DNA of 64,000 nucleotides from Candidatus Obscuribacter sp. (GTDB lineage Bacteria > Cyanobacteriota > Vampirovibrionia > Obscuribacterales > Obscuribacteraceae), in the NCBI GenBank assembly GCA_021772095.1, contig JADYXR010000139.1:178814-242813 (forward strand), read 5' to 3'. Shown in pieces: positions 24,836-33,800 of the stretch (the stretch's first letter is position 1; each line of letters opens with the position of its first letter). The translations under genes and the position numbers were made by a program. Below the pieces are notes generated by a model. That model saw only the letters and a program-made list of their open reading frames with translations. It searched no databases and was not told the DNA's origin.

Positions 24836-26302
24836 TTGAACGAATCAAAAATAAACGCAGTCAAAATTCCTCAAGTCGATAAGGTTTTGCGAGAACCTGT
24901 TCTCGTCAAGCTTTCCGAAACGATTCGGCGCGATATTTTGACTTTGCTTGTGCGCGAGGATTTAGCCGCACACAGAATGGACGTGGATGCGGAGCGATCG
25001 GGTTCTTTGGATGGAAAAACGACAGGTGCAAAATCGGCGGGTGCGAATTCATCAAGTTCCTCGAATCTAGTTTCAATGGAACCGGCTGACATCGCCTATC
25101 GCGTGGCGAATGTTGCTGCGACGCTTCTGCTCGGTGGTGTGCGTCGGGTGATCAATGGAACGGGAGTAATTCTGAACACCAACCTGGGGCGGGCACCACT
25201 GCCGCTTGCCACGTTGAATAAGTTGACTGAGTTGGGGCAGGGCTACACCAGCCTCGAGATTGATACCACGACCGGTAGGCGCGGTGAACGGACTGCGATG
25301 GTCAGTCGATTGATGCAATTGTTGACTGGCTGCCAGTCGGCGATTGTAGTGAACAATAACGCGTCGGCTGTGATGCTGTGCGTTTCGGCGTTGGCGCGCG
25401 GGAAGGAAGTTATTGTATCGCGCGGAGAATTGATTGAGATTGGTGGCAGTTTTCGGCTGCCCGATGTGGTCACCGCTGCTGGTGGCATACTAAAAGAAGT
25501 GGGCACGACTAATCGAACACGAGCGACTGACTTCAGAGATGCGATTGGCGATAACACCGGGCTGATGCTGCGTTGCCATAGATCTAATTTTGAGATCACC
25601 GGATTTACCGAAGAGCCTAAAGTCAATGAGTTAGTGCGATTCGCTCGAGAGAAAAATATTCCGCTTGCCGAAGATCTTGGCAGTGGAGCGCTTTTCGATA
25701 TATCAAAACTGGGATTGGAATACGAACCGACAGTCGATCGAGTGATCGAAAACGGCGTTGATGTCGTTATGTTCTCCGGCGATAAATTATTGGGTGGACC
25801 GCAAGCCGGCATCATAGCCGGGAAGCGAGAGTATATTTCCAAGCTTCGAAAAGATCCGATGTATCGCGCGTTGCGTGCTGACAAGTTGATCATCGCATTG
25901 ATCGAAATTGTTTTGACTCAGTATCTTGCTCCGGAACCGGTTGAGAGTTTGCCTGTAATCAGCCTGGCATCACGATCTGTGATTGATATTGAAGATGGTG
26001 TGAAAGCATTTGTGCAGAAGATCGAAAGCGATGCCAATGCAAAAGGTTTCACTTTGACGCCTGTGAACTGTCAATCTACGTTGGGTGGTGGCAGTTTGCC
26101 CGGCAAAACATTGGGCAGTTTTGGTCTTGAGATTGTTTCGGCAAAACATTCAAGCGCGCAGATTGCGGCGTTGCTCAGGCAGAACGAGCCTTCGGTGATC
26201 ACCACGATTCACGATGAAAAAGTGTTGATCGATTTTCGAACGGTATTAGCGCGCGATCTCGCGGATTTGAACAACGCAGTTTGCAGGCTCTGGTCATCTT
26301 GA
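24836..26302 (+). CDS. selA: L-seryl-tRNA(Sec) selenium transferase (selenocysteine synthase)
   Basis: SelA is a PLP enzyme that converts Ser-tRNA(Sec) to Sec-tRNA(Sec) with selenophosphate. The 488-residue protein matches along its length: INGTGVILNTNLGRAPLP, VVNNNASAVMLCVSALARGK, VSRGELIEIGGSFRLPDV, KEVGTTNRTRATDFRDA, and the PLP lysine Lys317 in FSGDKLLGGPQAGII, then YRALRADKL. Between the N-terminal helical domain and the core lies a Ser/Gly/Ala-rich insertion (residues about 50-80). The start is TTG at 24836 with GAGG 7 bases upstream; an upstream in-frame ATG is closed off by a TGA. It implies that the cell makes selenoproteins, but selB, selC and selD are not in this window. Confidence 0.95.
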   Translation: MNESKINAVKIPQVDKVLREPVLVKLSETIRRDILTLLVREDLAAHRMDVDAERSGSLDGKTTGAKSAGANSSSSSNLVSMEPADIAYRVANVAATLLLGGVRRVINGTGVILNTNLGRAPLPLATLNKLTELGQGYTSLEIDTTTGRRGERTAMVSRLMQLLTGCQSAIVVNNNASAVMLCVSALARGKEVIVSRGELIEIGGSFRLPDVVTAAGGILKEVGTTNRTRATDFRDAIGDNTGLMLRCHRSNFEITGFTEEPKVNELVRFAREKNIPLAEDLGSGALFDISKLGLEYEPTVDRVIENGVDVVMFSGDKLLGGPQAGIIAGKREYISKLRKDPMYRALRADKLIIALIEIVLTQYLAPEPVESLPVISLASRSVIDIEDGVKAFVQKIESDANAKGFTLTPVNCQSTLGGGSLPGKTLGSFGLEIVSAKHSSAQIAALLRQNEPSVITTIHDEKVLIDFRTVLARDLADLNNAVCRLWSS

Positions 26303-26380
26303 CAAAGCGCTTCGCAAGAGCGTTTTCGCTTTTGCAGAGGGTATAATTCTCCGACTAGCGATTGTTCGGGGGCCGTTGTT

Positions 26381-26704
26381 ATGGATAGCGAGCTGAAAGA
26401 CCAACTTGCACAAATCGGCAAGAAGACCGAGTGGCAAGAAGAATTTGCGCTGCTGAACAAAAAAGTCGACGACCAGTTTCGGTTCACGCGATCCGTTATC
26501 GTGCTTTGCACGCTGGCTCATCTGGGGCTGACGATATTCACTATCCTGGCCACATTTCAGAGTTTGCCGTCGCAGATGACTGCGCAATACATGAGCAACT
26601 TGGAGCCTGTGGTGCGACTCTGGCGGCAATACGAGATGCTGTTGGATAATCAAGAACGCGTGCAAAGGCAGCCCGGGGTGGTGACTCCGGTTGCGCCAGA
26701 GTAG
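26381..26704 (+). CDS. Small one-TM protein, unknown
   Basis: The 107-residue protein has a charged N-terminal helix (residues 1-37, with EWQEEFALLNKKVDDQFRF), one transmembrane segment at about 38-58 (SVIVLCTLAHLGLTIFTILA) and a helical C-terminal part ending in a short Pro/Val-rich tail. I recognise no family. The pattern, a helix then TM then helix, resembles small membrane-anchored coiled-coil proteins. The ATG at 26381 has only a weak G-rich stretch upstream. It lies 78 nt after selA on the same strand and could be cotranscribed, though a functional link is not evident. Confidence 0.6.
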   Translation: MDSELKDQLAQIGKKTEWQEEFALLNKKVDDQFRFTRSVIVLCTLAHLGLTIFTILATFQSLPSQMTAQYMSNLEPVVRLWRQYEMLLDNQERVQRQPGVVTPVAPE

Positions 26705-26744
26705 AAACTTCCTGTGACGGAATAACGTCGCGAGCTAAGTTTCT
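26703..26744 (+). terminator. Possible structured transcript end after the one-TM gene
   Basis: AGAAACTT (26703-26710) pairs with AAGTTTCT (26737-26744), and an inner stem GACG/CGTC (26716-26729) lies within. It begins at the stop codon of the one-TM gene. There is no good U-tract, so this is a weak call. Confidence 0.3.
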
Positions 26745-26790
26745 TCGTTAAAGCTTCGCGGCGTTTCAGGATGCGCAAAATTCGGTAAGT

Positions 26791-26855
26791 CTTCGACACG
26801 CGTTTTGCAATCGCTGATTAGCAGTGTAACTTCGACAAGGTTTTGCAATCGTTGA
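26791..26855. repeat. Imperfect 26-bp direct repeat
   Basis: Two copies of a CTTCGACA(C/A)G...GTTTTGCAATCG(C/T)TGA sequence (26791-26817 and 26830-26855) lie in the spacer between two converging genes. They are the only structured part of that spacer beyond the two hairpins. Their role is unknown. Confidence 0.6.
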
Positions 26856-26900
26856 CCCGCAGCGAATTTCCGTCGTTTTTTGCATCAGCTGTTTCACACG

Positions 26901-26923
26901 CAAAACTTCGAGGCTGAACCTCG
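26901..26923 (-). terminator. Possible terminator of the coiled-coil protein gene
   Basis: On the minus strand, 32 nt past the stop, a 5-bp stem CGAGG-TTCAG-CCTCG (26923-26909) is followed by AAGTTTTG. The short stem and interrupted U-tract make it only moderately convincing. Confidence 0.4.
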
Positions 26924-26954
26924 CTTGCTTCGCCAAAGGGTTTCGTATCGGAAT

Positions 26955-29900
26955 CTATTTCTTCAGTAGTGCTTCGCGACGTTTTACTTCGCTTTCGACT
27001 TCTTCCGGTGAGATGTTGTTGACGCTCATCGGACCGGCGCAGATCTCGCGCCAGGGTGCGCCGGCAAGCGCCTGACGAACGATGACTTCGAAAACCTGGG
27101 CGCGCACTCCGCTTCCGTAACTGCCCGAACCGTTGAGAGGGGACATGCCAGGCGTGGTCTGCGGTGGTTTTGGAACTGCCTGATTGGACGGTTCTGGAAT
27201 TGGACCAGTGGGCGGTGATCCGCCACCAAAAGAATCTGGTGGCATCGGTGTTGCTCCTGGTGTTGGAGGAGCACCGAAGGCGGCTGGTTGTTGCTGTTGT
27301 TGGTCTTTCGGCATCTTGGACATGCTGTTGAAAGTGTCCACTTGTTGTTGAAACAGTGGTCTGGCAGCGCCGCCACTATCGCCAAAAGCGGTTGGTCCAG
27401 CTTGTCCTTGTTTACTCGAATCTTGATCGAAGAAATTGCCTTGGGGCTTTGCCGGTTCTTCAGGCTTCGGCATGGCAGCTCGCTGTTGCGAAATCGCTTG
27501 AGCTTGCATGTTGGCTTCCTGAGCTGCTTGCTGAGTCGAGGTCAGCTGCTTTTGCAGACTTTCGACAGTGTCTTTGAAGGAGTCTTTGAGTTCGTCCAAC
27601 TGAGCTTTCAGTTGTGCGATCTCTGACTCGCGGCGCATGACTTCGTCGTCTTTGACCTTGAGTTCTTCGTCGCGCTGATTGACTGTTTCGACCATCTCTT
27701 CGTATCGCGAGTTGAATTCTTCGAAACGAGAATGAAGCATCTCTTGCGTTTCTTGAATCTCGTGTTCTTTGGACGCGAGCAGTTCTGCGTATTCGGACTC
27801 GCGTTCATCCAGGCGTTTGGTCAGCTCTGATTCTCGATCTTCCAGTCTTGAAGAGAATTCTTTTTCGCGTTCTTCGAACCGGCGCCCCAGATCTGAATCT
27901 TTGTCATCCAGCATGAGCTTCAAATCTTCGTTGGCTCGTTTCATGTCGTCGAGCTGTCTGACTACTTCTTCGTCAGGTACAATTTTGACGACTTCGACTG
28001 GAACCTCTTTGACTACTTCGACGATAACTTCTTTTATTACTTCTCTGATGCTTTCGCCATTGGCGTTAACCTTCACCGGCTCTGCCGCTTGGACTGCGTC
28101 ATAAGCCGAGCGGAACATCTCGCCTGAGAGGCGCTGTGTGCCGAGCAGTTCGACTAAACGGTGCAAGAGGTCGGCTGGATGCTCGTCCGGATAGACTGCC
28201 ATGTAAGCGCATTTGAAAGTCCATGGATCGATTTGACCGGCGCCCAATTGGTCTGCCAGCCCCATCACCAGTTTGTCCGGAGTGATCCTGGTTTCTTTTT
28301 CGCGCTCGTTCTCTGTCACCATCGCTGATACCAGTTGATCGATGGCAGGCACCAGTTCGCCGACGGCTTTCATTGGTTCTAACGCAGCAGACATTGATTC
28401 CATCAATGTGTTGAGGTTTAAACCAAGTTCAAAAAATGTTTGGTTCTGAAGCGTCTCTCGCAGATTTTTCAGAACATCTGTTTGTTCTGTTGCGGCGGTT
28501 TGCATCGATGAGAGATTCATCGCGCAGATGCCCAGGGCCTGGTCTATCGATGTCAACATCTCAAGCGCTTCGGCTTGTGTCTTCGTCAATAATTCGACCG
28601 GCACATATTGAGCCTGCACTGCAGGTGGTGCCTCGTCCGCTTTGCGGTCGGCGTCAGCGGCGGCTGGTTCATTCTTCAAGACGGGCTCGTCATCGTTGTT
28701 TTTACTTGCCGGCTCGCGTGTGGTTTTGTTATTCGTTTTGGCAACTTCTTCTTTTTCGAGTGCCTTATTCCAAACGGATGTCACCTTTTCCTCTTCTAGC
28801 GACTGTTCGTCAACTGGCTTAATATCTGGTTCTTTCTCTACTTCTTCGGGCTCCGGCTCGGCTTTACTGCGCCGGGTGCGTTTTCTCGCTGGTGCCGGTT
28901 CCTTCGGCAGTTCTTCGACAATGGCTGTTTCAACTTCCGGCGCTTCTTCGACCACTACTGGAACTTCCGGTGGCGTTTCGATCGCAGGAGGTTCAATTTC
29001 TGGAGCGTCAATCACCGGCGCTTCTGCGACTGGCGGTTCTGGAACGTCGACGACATCTTCTTCGACCGACCAGGCGTTCTCTTTCTTGGGAGGATTTTCC
29101 CAGACGCTCATGTCGTCGAGTGGCGGTGGTGCCGCTGCTTCTTCCGGTTGCGCCACTGTGCCGATTAATTGAGTTTGCGTCTGCGATTGAGTATGAGTCT
29201 GCATCAACGCTGGTGTCGGTTCATCCGGATTGAATTGCGCTGCCGGTTCTGCCGGTGGCGGAATGTCCATTTCATCCAGATCGCCATAATCCAAATCGAG
29301 CTTCGAGGTGAAGTCTTTCTCGCTCGAACTGTGCTGCAAATAAGATTGTTCAACCGCGTGTGACTGCGGTGGTATCGTCTGTTCGCCGAAACCATTGAAT
29401 GAATTGCCCGACTGCATCGAGCTATCCGGAACGGTGGTTTGTTGGCTGAAATTCGGATCGGGAGTGGCGACAGGAATACCTGCCGGCGCTGGCGTTTCTG
29501 GCTGTCCGCCAGGACCTGCCATAAATGATGCCGGAGATTCAGGCAGTCCCTGCATGAAGCTTTCGAAAGAAGGCTCATTGCCGAATCCGTCCAGAGGAGA
29601 CGCCCCGCTCCCGAAACCTTCCAGCGGTGCAGTGGTGCCCGGAGGCTGGGCTGCATTCGGAGGCATTTGACCAAAAGACGGCTCGGTGAAACTGAAGCCT
29701 TGATCGGGACCTGGCATCGAGCCCGGCATGCTCTGATGTGGTTCTTGAGCGAACGGCATGCCCTGCGCTTGGGGCAGCTGCTGTTGCTGAAAATCACCGG
29801 AGTAACCGGTTGAGTTATCTGGTTGCTGCGGCTGGGGCTGGACGGGAACGGCTGGATATTCCTGTGAAGGAAACGCCTGGTAATTGTCCGCTGAGGTTGA

Positions 29901-30233
29901 CTGATAATTTACTGGTTGCGGTGGATTGTTTGGATCCGGAATGGGAGCAGTGATAGCCTTCATTGCCTCGTCGAGCCAGGGTTCAGACGTTGGAGCTGTT
30001 GGCTGCTGAGCTGGCGCCCCGCCTTGTTCTTGTGATTTGTCCAGGAATTCCAATTCGAGCGACGGCGCGTCTTCCTGAGAACCTTCGGCTTTCTTCGAAT
30101 AGGGATCCGGCGGTAATGCTTGTCGAGCTAACGAACGGAGTCTGGCTCTCCGGGCTGATAAGGAGGAATCCTGGCGCCCGGATTTGCCGGAGCTGCCATT
30201 GCCATTTCCATTGGTTTCTTCGTCCCGTGCCAT
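26955..30233 (-). CDS. Large Pro/Gln-rich coiled-coil protein, unknown
   Basis: I do not recognise this 1092-residue protein. It has four parts by composition: a basic N-terminus (LSARRARLRSLARQALPPDP); a long disordered Pro/Gln/Ser/Glu-rich part to about residue 540; a helical part (about 545-720, with LTKTQAEALEMLTSIDQALG); and a coiled coil at about 730-925 (EREKEFSSRLEDRESELTKR repeats), preceded by a KEVIVEVVKEVPVEVVK stretch. A second disordered part follows, containing one NFFDQ motif, and the last 50 residues look folded (AQVFEVIVRQALAGAPWREI). There is no signal peptide or membrane segment. It is divergent from the zinc-ribbon ATPase operon, with which it shares composition style and the FF motif, so it may be a cytoplasmic scaffold of the same system. 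Confidence 0.8.
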   Translation of the reverse strand: MARDEETNGNGNGSSGKSGRQDSSLSARRARLRSLARQALPPDPYSKKAEGSQEDAPSLELEFLDKSQEQGGAPAQQPTAPTSEPWLDEAMKAITAPIPDPNNPPQPVNYQSTSADNYQAFPSQEYPAVPVQPQPQQPDNSTGYSGDFQQQQLPQAQGMPFAQEPHQSMPGSMPGPDQGFSFTEPSFGQMPPNAAQPPGTTAPLEGFGSGASPLDGFGNEPSFESFMQGLPESPASFMAGPGGQPETPAPAGIPVATPDPNFSQQTTVPDSSMQSGNSFNGFGEQTIPPQSHAVEQSYLQHSSSEKDFTSKLDLDYGDLDEMDIPPPAEPAAQFNPDEPTPALMQTHTQSQTQTQLIGTVAQPEEAAAPPPLDDMSVWENPPKKENAWSVEEDVVDVPEPPVAEAPVIDAPEIEPPAIETPPEVPVVVEEAPEVETAIVEELPKEPAPARKRTRRSKAEPEPEEVEKEPDIKPVDEQSLEEEKVTSVWNKALEKEEVAKTNNKTTREPASKNNDDEPVLKNEPAAADADRKADEAPPAVQAQYVPVELLTKTQAEALEMLTSIDQALGICAMNLSSMQTAATEQTDVLKNLRETLQNQTFFELGLNLNTLMESMSAALEPMKAVGELVPAIDQLVSAMVTENEREKETRITPDKLVMGLADQLGAGQIDPWTFKCAYMAVYPDEHPADLLHRLVELLGTQRLSGEMFRSAYDAVQAAEPVKVNANGESIREVIKEVIVEVVKEVPVEVVKIVPDEEVVRQLDDMKRANEDLKLMLDDKDSDLGRRFEEREKEFSSRLEDRESELTKRLDERESEYAELLASKEHEIQETQEMLHSRFEEFNSRYEEMVETVNQRDEELKVKDDEVMRRESEIAQLKAQLDELKDSFKDTVESLQKQLTSTQQAAQEANMQAQAISQQRAAMPKPEEPAKPQGNFFDQDSSKQGQAGPTAFGDSGGAARPLFQQQVDTFNSMSKMPKDQQQQQPAAFGAPPTPGATPMPPDSFGGGSPPTGPIPEPSNQAVPKPPQTTPGMSPLNGSGSYGSGVRAQVFEVIVRQALAGAPWREICAGPMSVNNISPEEVESEVKRREALLKK

Positions 30234-30808
30234 CGATTTAGTTGCCTTCTACTCCAAATCCCTTAACCGCTGCCAGAACCGCTCCAGTTATCTGACATCG
30301 GATACACCTTATAAACTTGTACCCGCTATATCGGGTAACTCAGCATTTGGGCGCGATAGGTTAAGCAAAAGCTTCGGTCGTCAGGAGGTGAACCCGTTTT
30401 GTCTCGCCTGTTTCTAGTGTAATGCCTACACTGGCGCTTGTCTTCACTGAAACGCACCGAAAAATCTTTTTTGTAAATCATTGCTGCGCTCAAGACAGTT
30501 CCGGTCTGACAAACAATCAATCCTTTCGTTCGATCAACATAAATTAGCAAGGGAAAGAACAGTTGGATTATCTGTCGAAGTACAAGTAAAAACGGATTAG
30601 ATCCGCTTGACAAGGTGGTTTTATGGGGGTACGATTTCTGATGAGTATCCAAATCCCTTATCAGTTCTTTCGTTCGAAACTTACTAAGCCAAAAATTCAA
30701 CCCAAATCGGGCTGCTTTCTTCACTATTGGTCACTCGCGCGCTCCTGGCGAGCGTTAGGCGCGTAAGCCGGGTAAGTAAATTGCAAGGATCATTGTCGGA
30801 GTATTAAA
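30234..30808. other. Divergent control region of the accessory locus
   Basis: These 575 nt lie between the coiled-coil gene (minus) and the zinc-ribbon ATPase operon (plus). They hold a good plus-strand promoter (separate entry) and a perfect inverted repeat TACCCG-ctatat-CGGGTA at 30320-30337, a possible operator near the minus-strand promoter region. An open frame on the minus strand here has no ribosome-binding site and atypical composition, so I do not call it a gene. Confidence 0.55.
30607..30635 (+). promoter_or_regulatory. Sigma70-type promoter of the zinc-ribbon ATPase operon
   Basis: A perfect TTGACA at 30607-30612 is separated by exactly 17 bp from TACGAT at 30630-30635 (four of six consensus bases). 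Transcription would begin near 30642, leaving a leader of about 165 nt before the TTG start at 30809. Confidence 0.7.
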
Positions 30809-33800
30809 TTGAAACTTCTTATTTGCCAGAGTTGTGGCGTCATCATTCGGACTAAAGGCAAACATTGCACCGGATGCGGGATTCAACTGGCATTGAACAC
30901 GCCCACGCAGATGGATTCTTTCAGTCAGATTCGACCGCCGCTTGCGGTCAGCATCAAACAAGACCATCTTTTGCTCGAGCGCGTTGTCACCGAGCGTCAG
31001 CTCAACGTCATGACTTTGCGTCCCCAAATCGGAACTTCGGCCGGCTATGACGACGGCGGTGAAGACCATGGTTCTGGTGGTGGAAACGGCGGCTATGGCG
31101 GCTATGGTGAAAACGGCGGAAATGGTGGCAATGGTGGCTATGGCGGAAACGGTGGCAATGGCGGCAACGGCGGTTCGACACCGTATTCGCAATTGGATCA
31201 GGACCCATCAAGTTTAACGTCGGGATTTGGCTGGAACAGCGCTTCTTCATCGACGATGTCGCCGGCCGAAGGGCGTTATGTCGATCCGAATTCTTCCGGA
31301 CAGCAGTGGAGTTCCAGTAATCAGGGACAGGCGCAGCAAGAGCCGGCGGCGCCAGGCTCGATGTATGCGCCGTCCGGAAACGGTGATTCTTACCAGAGTT
31401 CAGCCCGCGATTCGGTTCAACTGGTCGAGACTGCCGAGCTGGTTTTGCCTCCTAATAAGGCGGTAGAAGCGCTTAGCGAGATGGTTTTCGAAGACAGCGC
31501 CAGTGGCGAGTCGCCGCAAATCGAAACACCGACCGCACACGATTATGAGACTGCGAAGGTTGAAGAACCGGCGCCGGAAGTGCGACCGCAACCGGTGCAA
31601 CAAGCCAGCCCCACCATGCATCTTGCTGGTTTCGGTGCTCATCCTGGAGCCGCGATTTCGATCGCTATCGGAGCTGGTGTCGGAGCAATCGCCAATCAAA
31701 TGTTGACCAAACGATCGTCTGGCGATATCGATATCAAAACTCAAGATTCAGCAACGTCTCAGCCAGTACAACCAGTCGCGGCGCCAGTTTCGCCGCCGGT
31801 TGTCAATGCGGTGGTTGCAGAAGCACCGGTCAATGAAGTTGCTCCCGAAGAGAATCCTTCAAGTGGTGCCATCGATAACGGCTTCCAATCGAGAGCGTTT
31901 GAACCGGAGCAATCCCAAAATCCTTTATTGGATTCCGGTGATTCCGGATTGGGCGGATCTTCATCCGGCGAAGCACCAATCGAAGATTTCTTTGCTGCAA
32001 AACAGTCAGAATTGGAAGATTTCTTTGGACCGCAAAGCAGGGCGGAGCCACCGATTATGGAGATGGGCGACCCGGCAGCCGAGATGGGCGAAGCGGCCAG
32101 GTCATCCGGGCTCGCACACGAATCAGCTTCTCCGATCGCGCACGAAGAACCTTCGCCGATTGCAGCAGAAAAACCGGCACTGGCTCCTGTAGCTCAGCCT
32201 TCATCAGAGCCTCGTCTGCAGTCAACTAATTTCTTCGGCGAAGATGAAGGCTTCGATTTCTTCTCGAAACCGGCAAGCGCGTCTGCGAATCGACCTGTTG
32301 ATGACGATCTCGGCGATGACTTCGCGCCTAGAGCAAGCAGCGCTCCGGCACCAGTTGCGGAGCCAACTCCTCAACCGAAACTTGTGATACCAGCATCGGA
32401 AACAGTTGAATCCGCGGCTAGTGACCGACCGAGAGTAGCGATGCCGAAGAGCGTTACGCAATCGAGACCGAAAATTAAAGGTGTCGACGAAGAGTCGACC
32501 GAATTGCCGAAGGTCAAGAAAGATACAGAAGATAAGACTTCTGATGACGATAATGATGATGACGACGAGGAAAAGGAAAAGTATAAACCGCCGGCTCGAA
32601 GAAACTTCAGCGGAGACAGTTCTGCCAAAAATACTCGCAGCAAACCCGCTGCTGGTGCCGGCGCCGGCGCGATTAAAGCGTCAGGTAAAGGCAAGAAGAC
32701 CGATGACGAAAACGACGACGACGATGCCGATAGCACCAGCGGTGGTGCCCTGGGCTGGTTGGAAGAAGAGGTCGGTTTTGCGGGACTGAATGTTTCTCGT
32801 AAAACGGCAGGTGTCTTAATTGGCGTTGGTATCTTTATTCTCGTTCAAATTCCTGGATGGTTTATGAGCGTCGCCAACATCGCCGGTGGTGGCGCGGGCG
32901 GCGGGCAGACAGTCGCACAATCACCACAAGCTGGTGCCGGAAATCCGTTCGGTGGTGGCATGGGCCAACCTGGCGGTGGTATGCCCGGTGGTGGCATGCC
33001 CGGCGGTGGAATGCCTGGTGGCATGCCGATGCCCGGTCAACTGCCGGGACAAGCTGGAATGCCCGGACAAGGAATGCCAGGTGGTGGCATGCCGGGACAA
33101 GCCGGAGCACCACAAGGACCGCAAGCAACTTTCGCTAATGGCGTACCTGTCGTTGGTGGACAGTGGATGATCGAAGTTTTGGTGGGCAATCAACCGTTTC
33201 CAGGACAGATTCAATTGCAACAGAATGGCACTAGCTTTGCCGGTCTCGGTAAAGACGCCTCTGGTACTTTTGACATTCAAGGACAGTTGTTGCCACCGGA
33301 TCAAATGCAATTCAGCAAGCGCTACGATCAGGAATCGAGACACAAGTATCAAGCGCATAACGAGTACATAATCTTCCAGGGCAAGCTCATCCCCGAGGGT
33401 GGTGCCATGACCGCTGTCGGTGTTTATCAAACCCAGAAGAAAATTGGTTCGTCGTTCAGCACGTTGAAACCGACGAAGGTCGTACCTATTAAAGGTCCGT
33501 GGAGAGCTAAGCAGAGTGTCGTTGTCGCCGCTAGTCCGCAAGTTCCGATACCGGGTGGGTTTCAGTTGCCTGCCATTGGCGGCGGCGCTATAAACACAGA
33601 ATCAAGTATGTCGACAAATGGAAAGCCGGATCTTAAAAAGATGCAGAACCTTGGTCTGTTGGCTGCGTTCGGCTTTGTCGGAGTGGGCATCCTTATCTTC
33701 TTGTTCTTCCTGGGACTGTTTGGTCCATCAGGAAAAATGAACATCTGGGAGAAGCAGAAATATATTCCATCTCAGTTTCGTCCCGAACATATGAAAATGG

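Noticed and set aside
30326..30724. 132-residue minus-strand frame upstream of the ATPase operon
   Set aside because: No Shine-Dalgarno, odd composition, and it overlaps a good promoter for the opposite strand.
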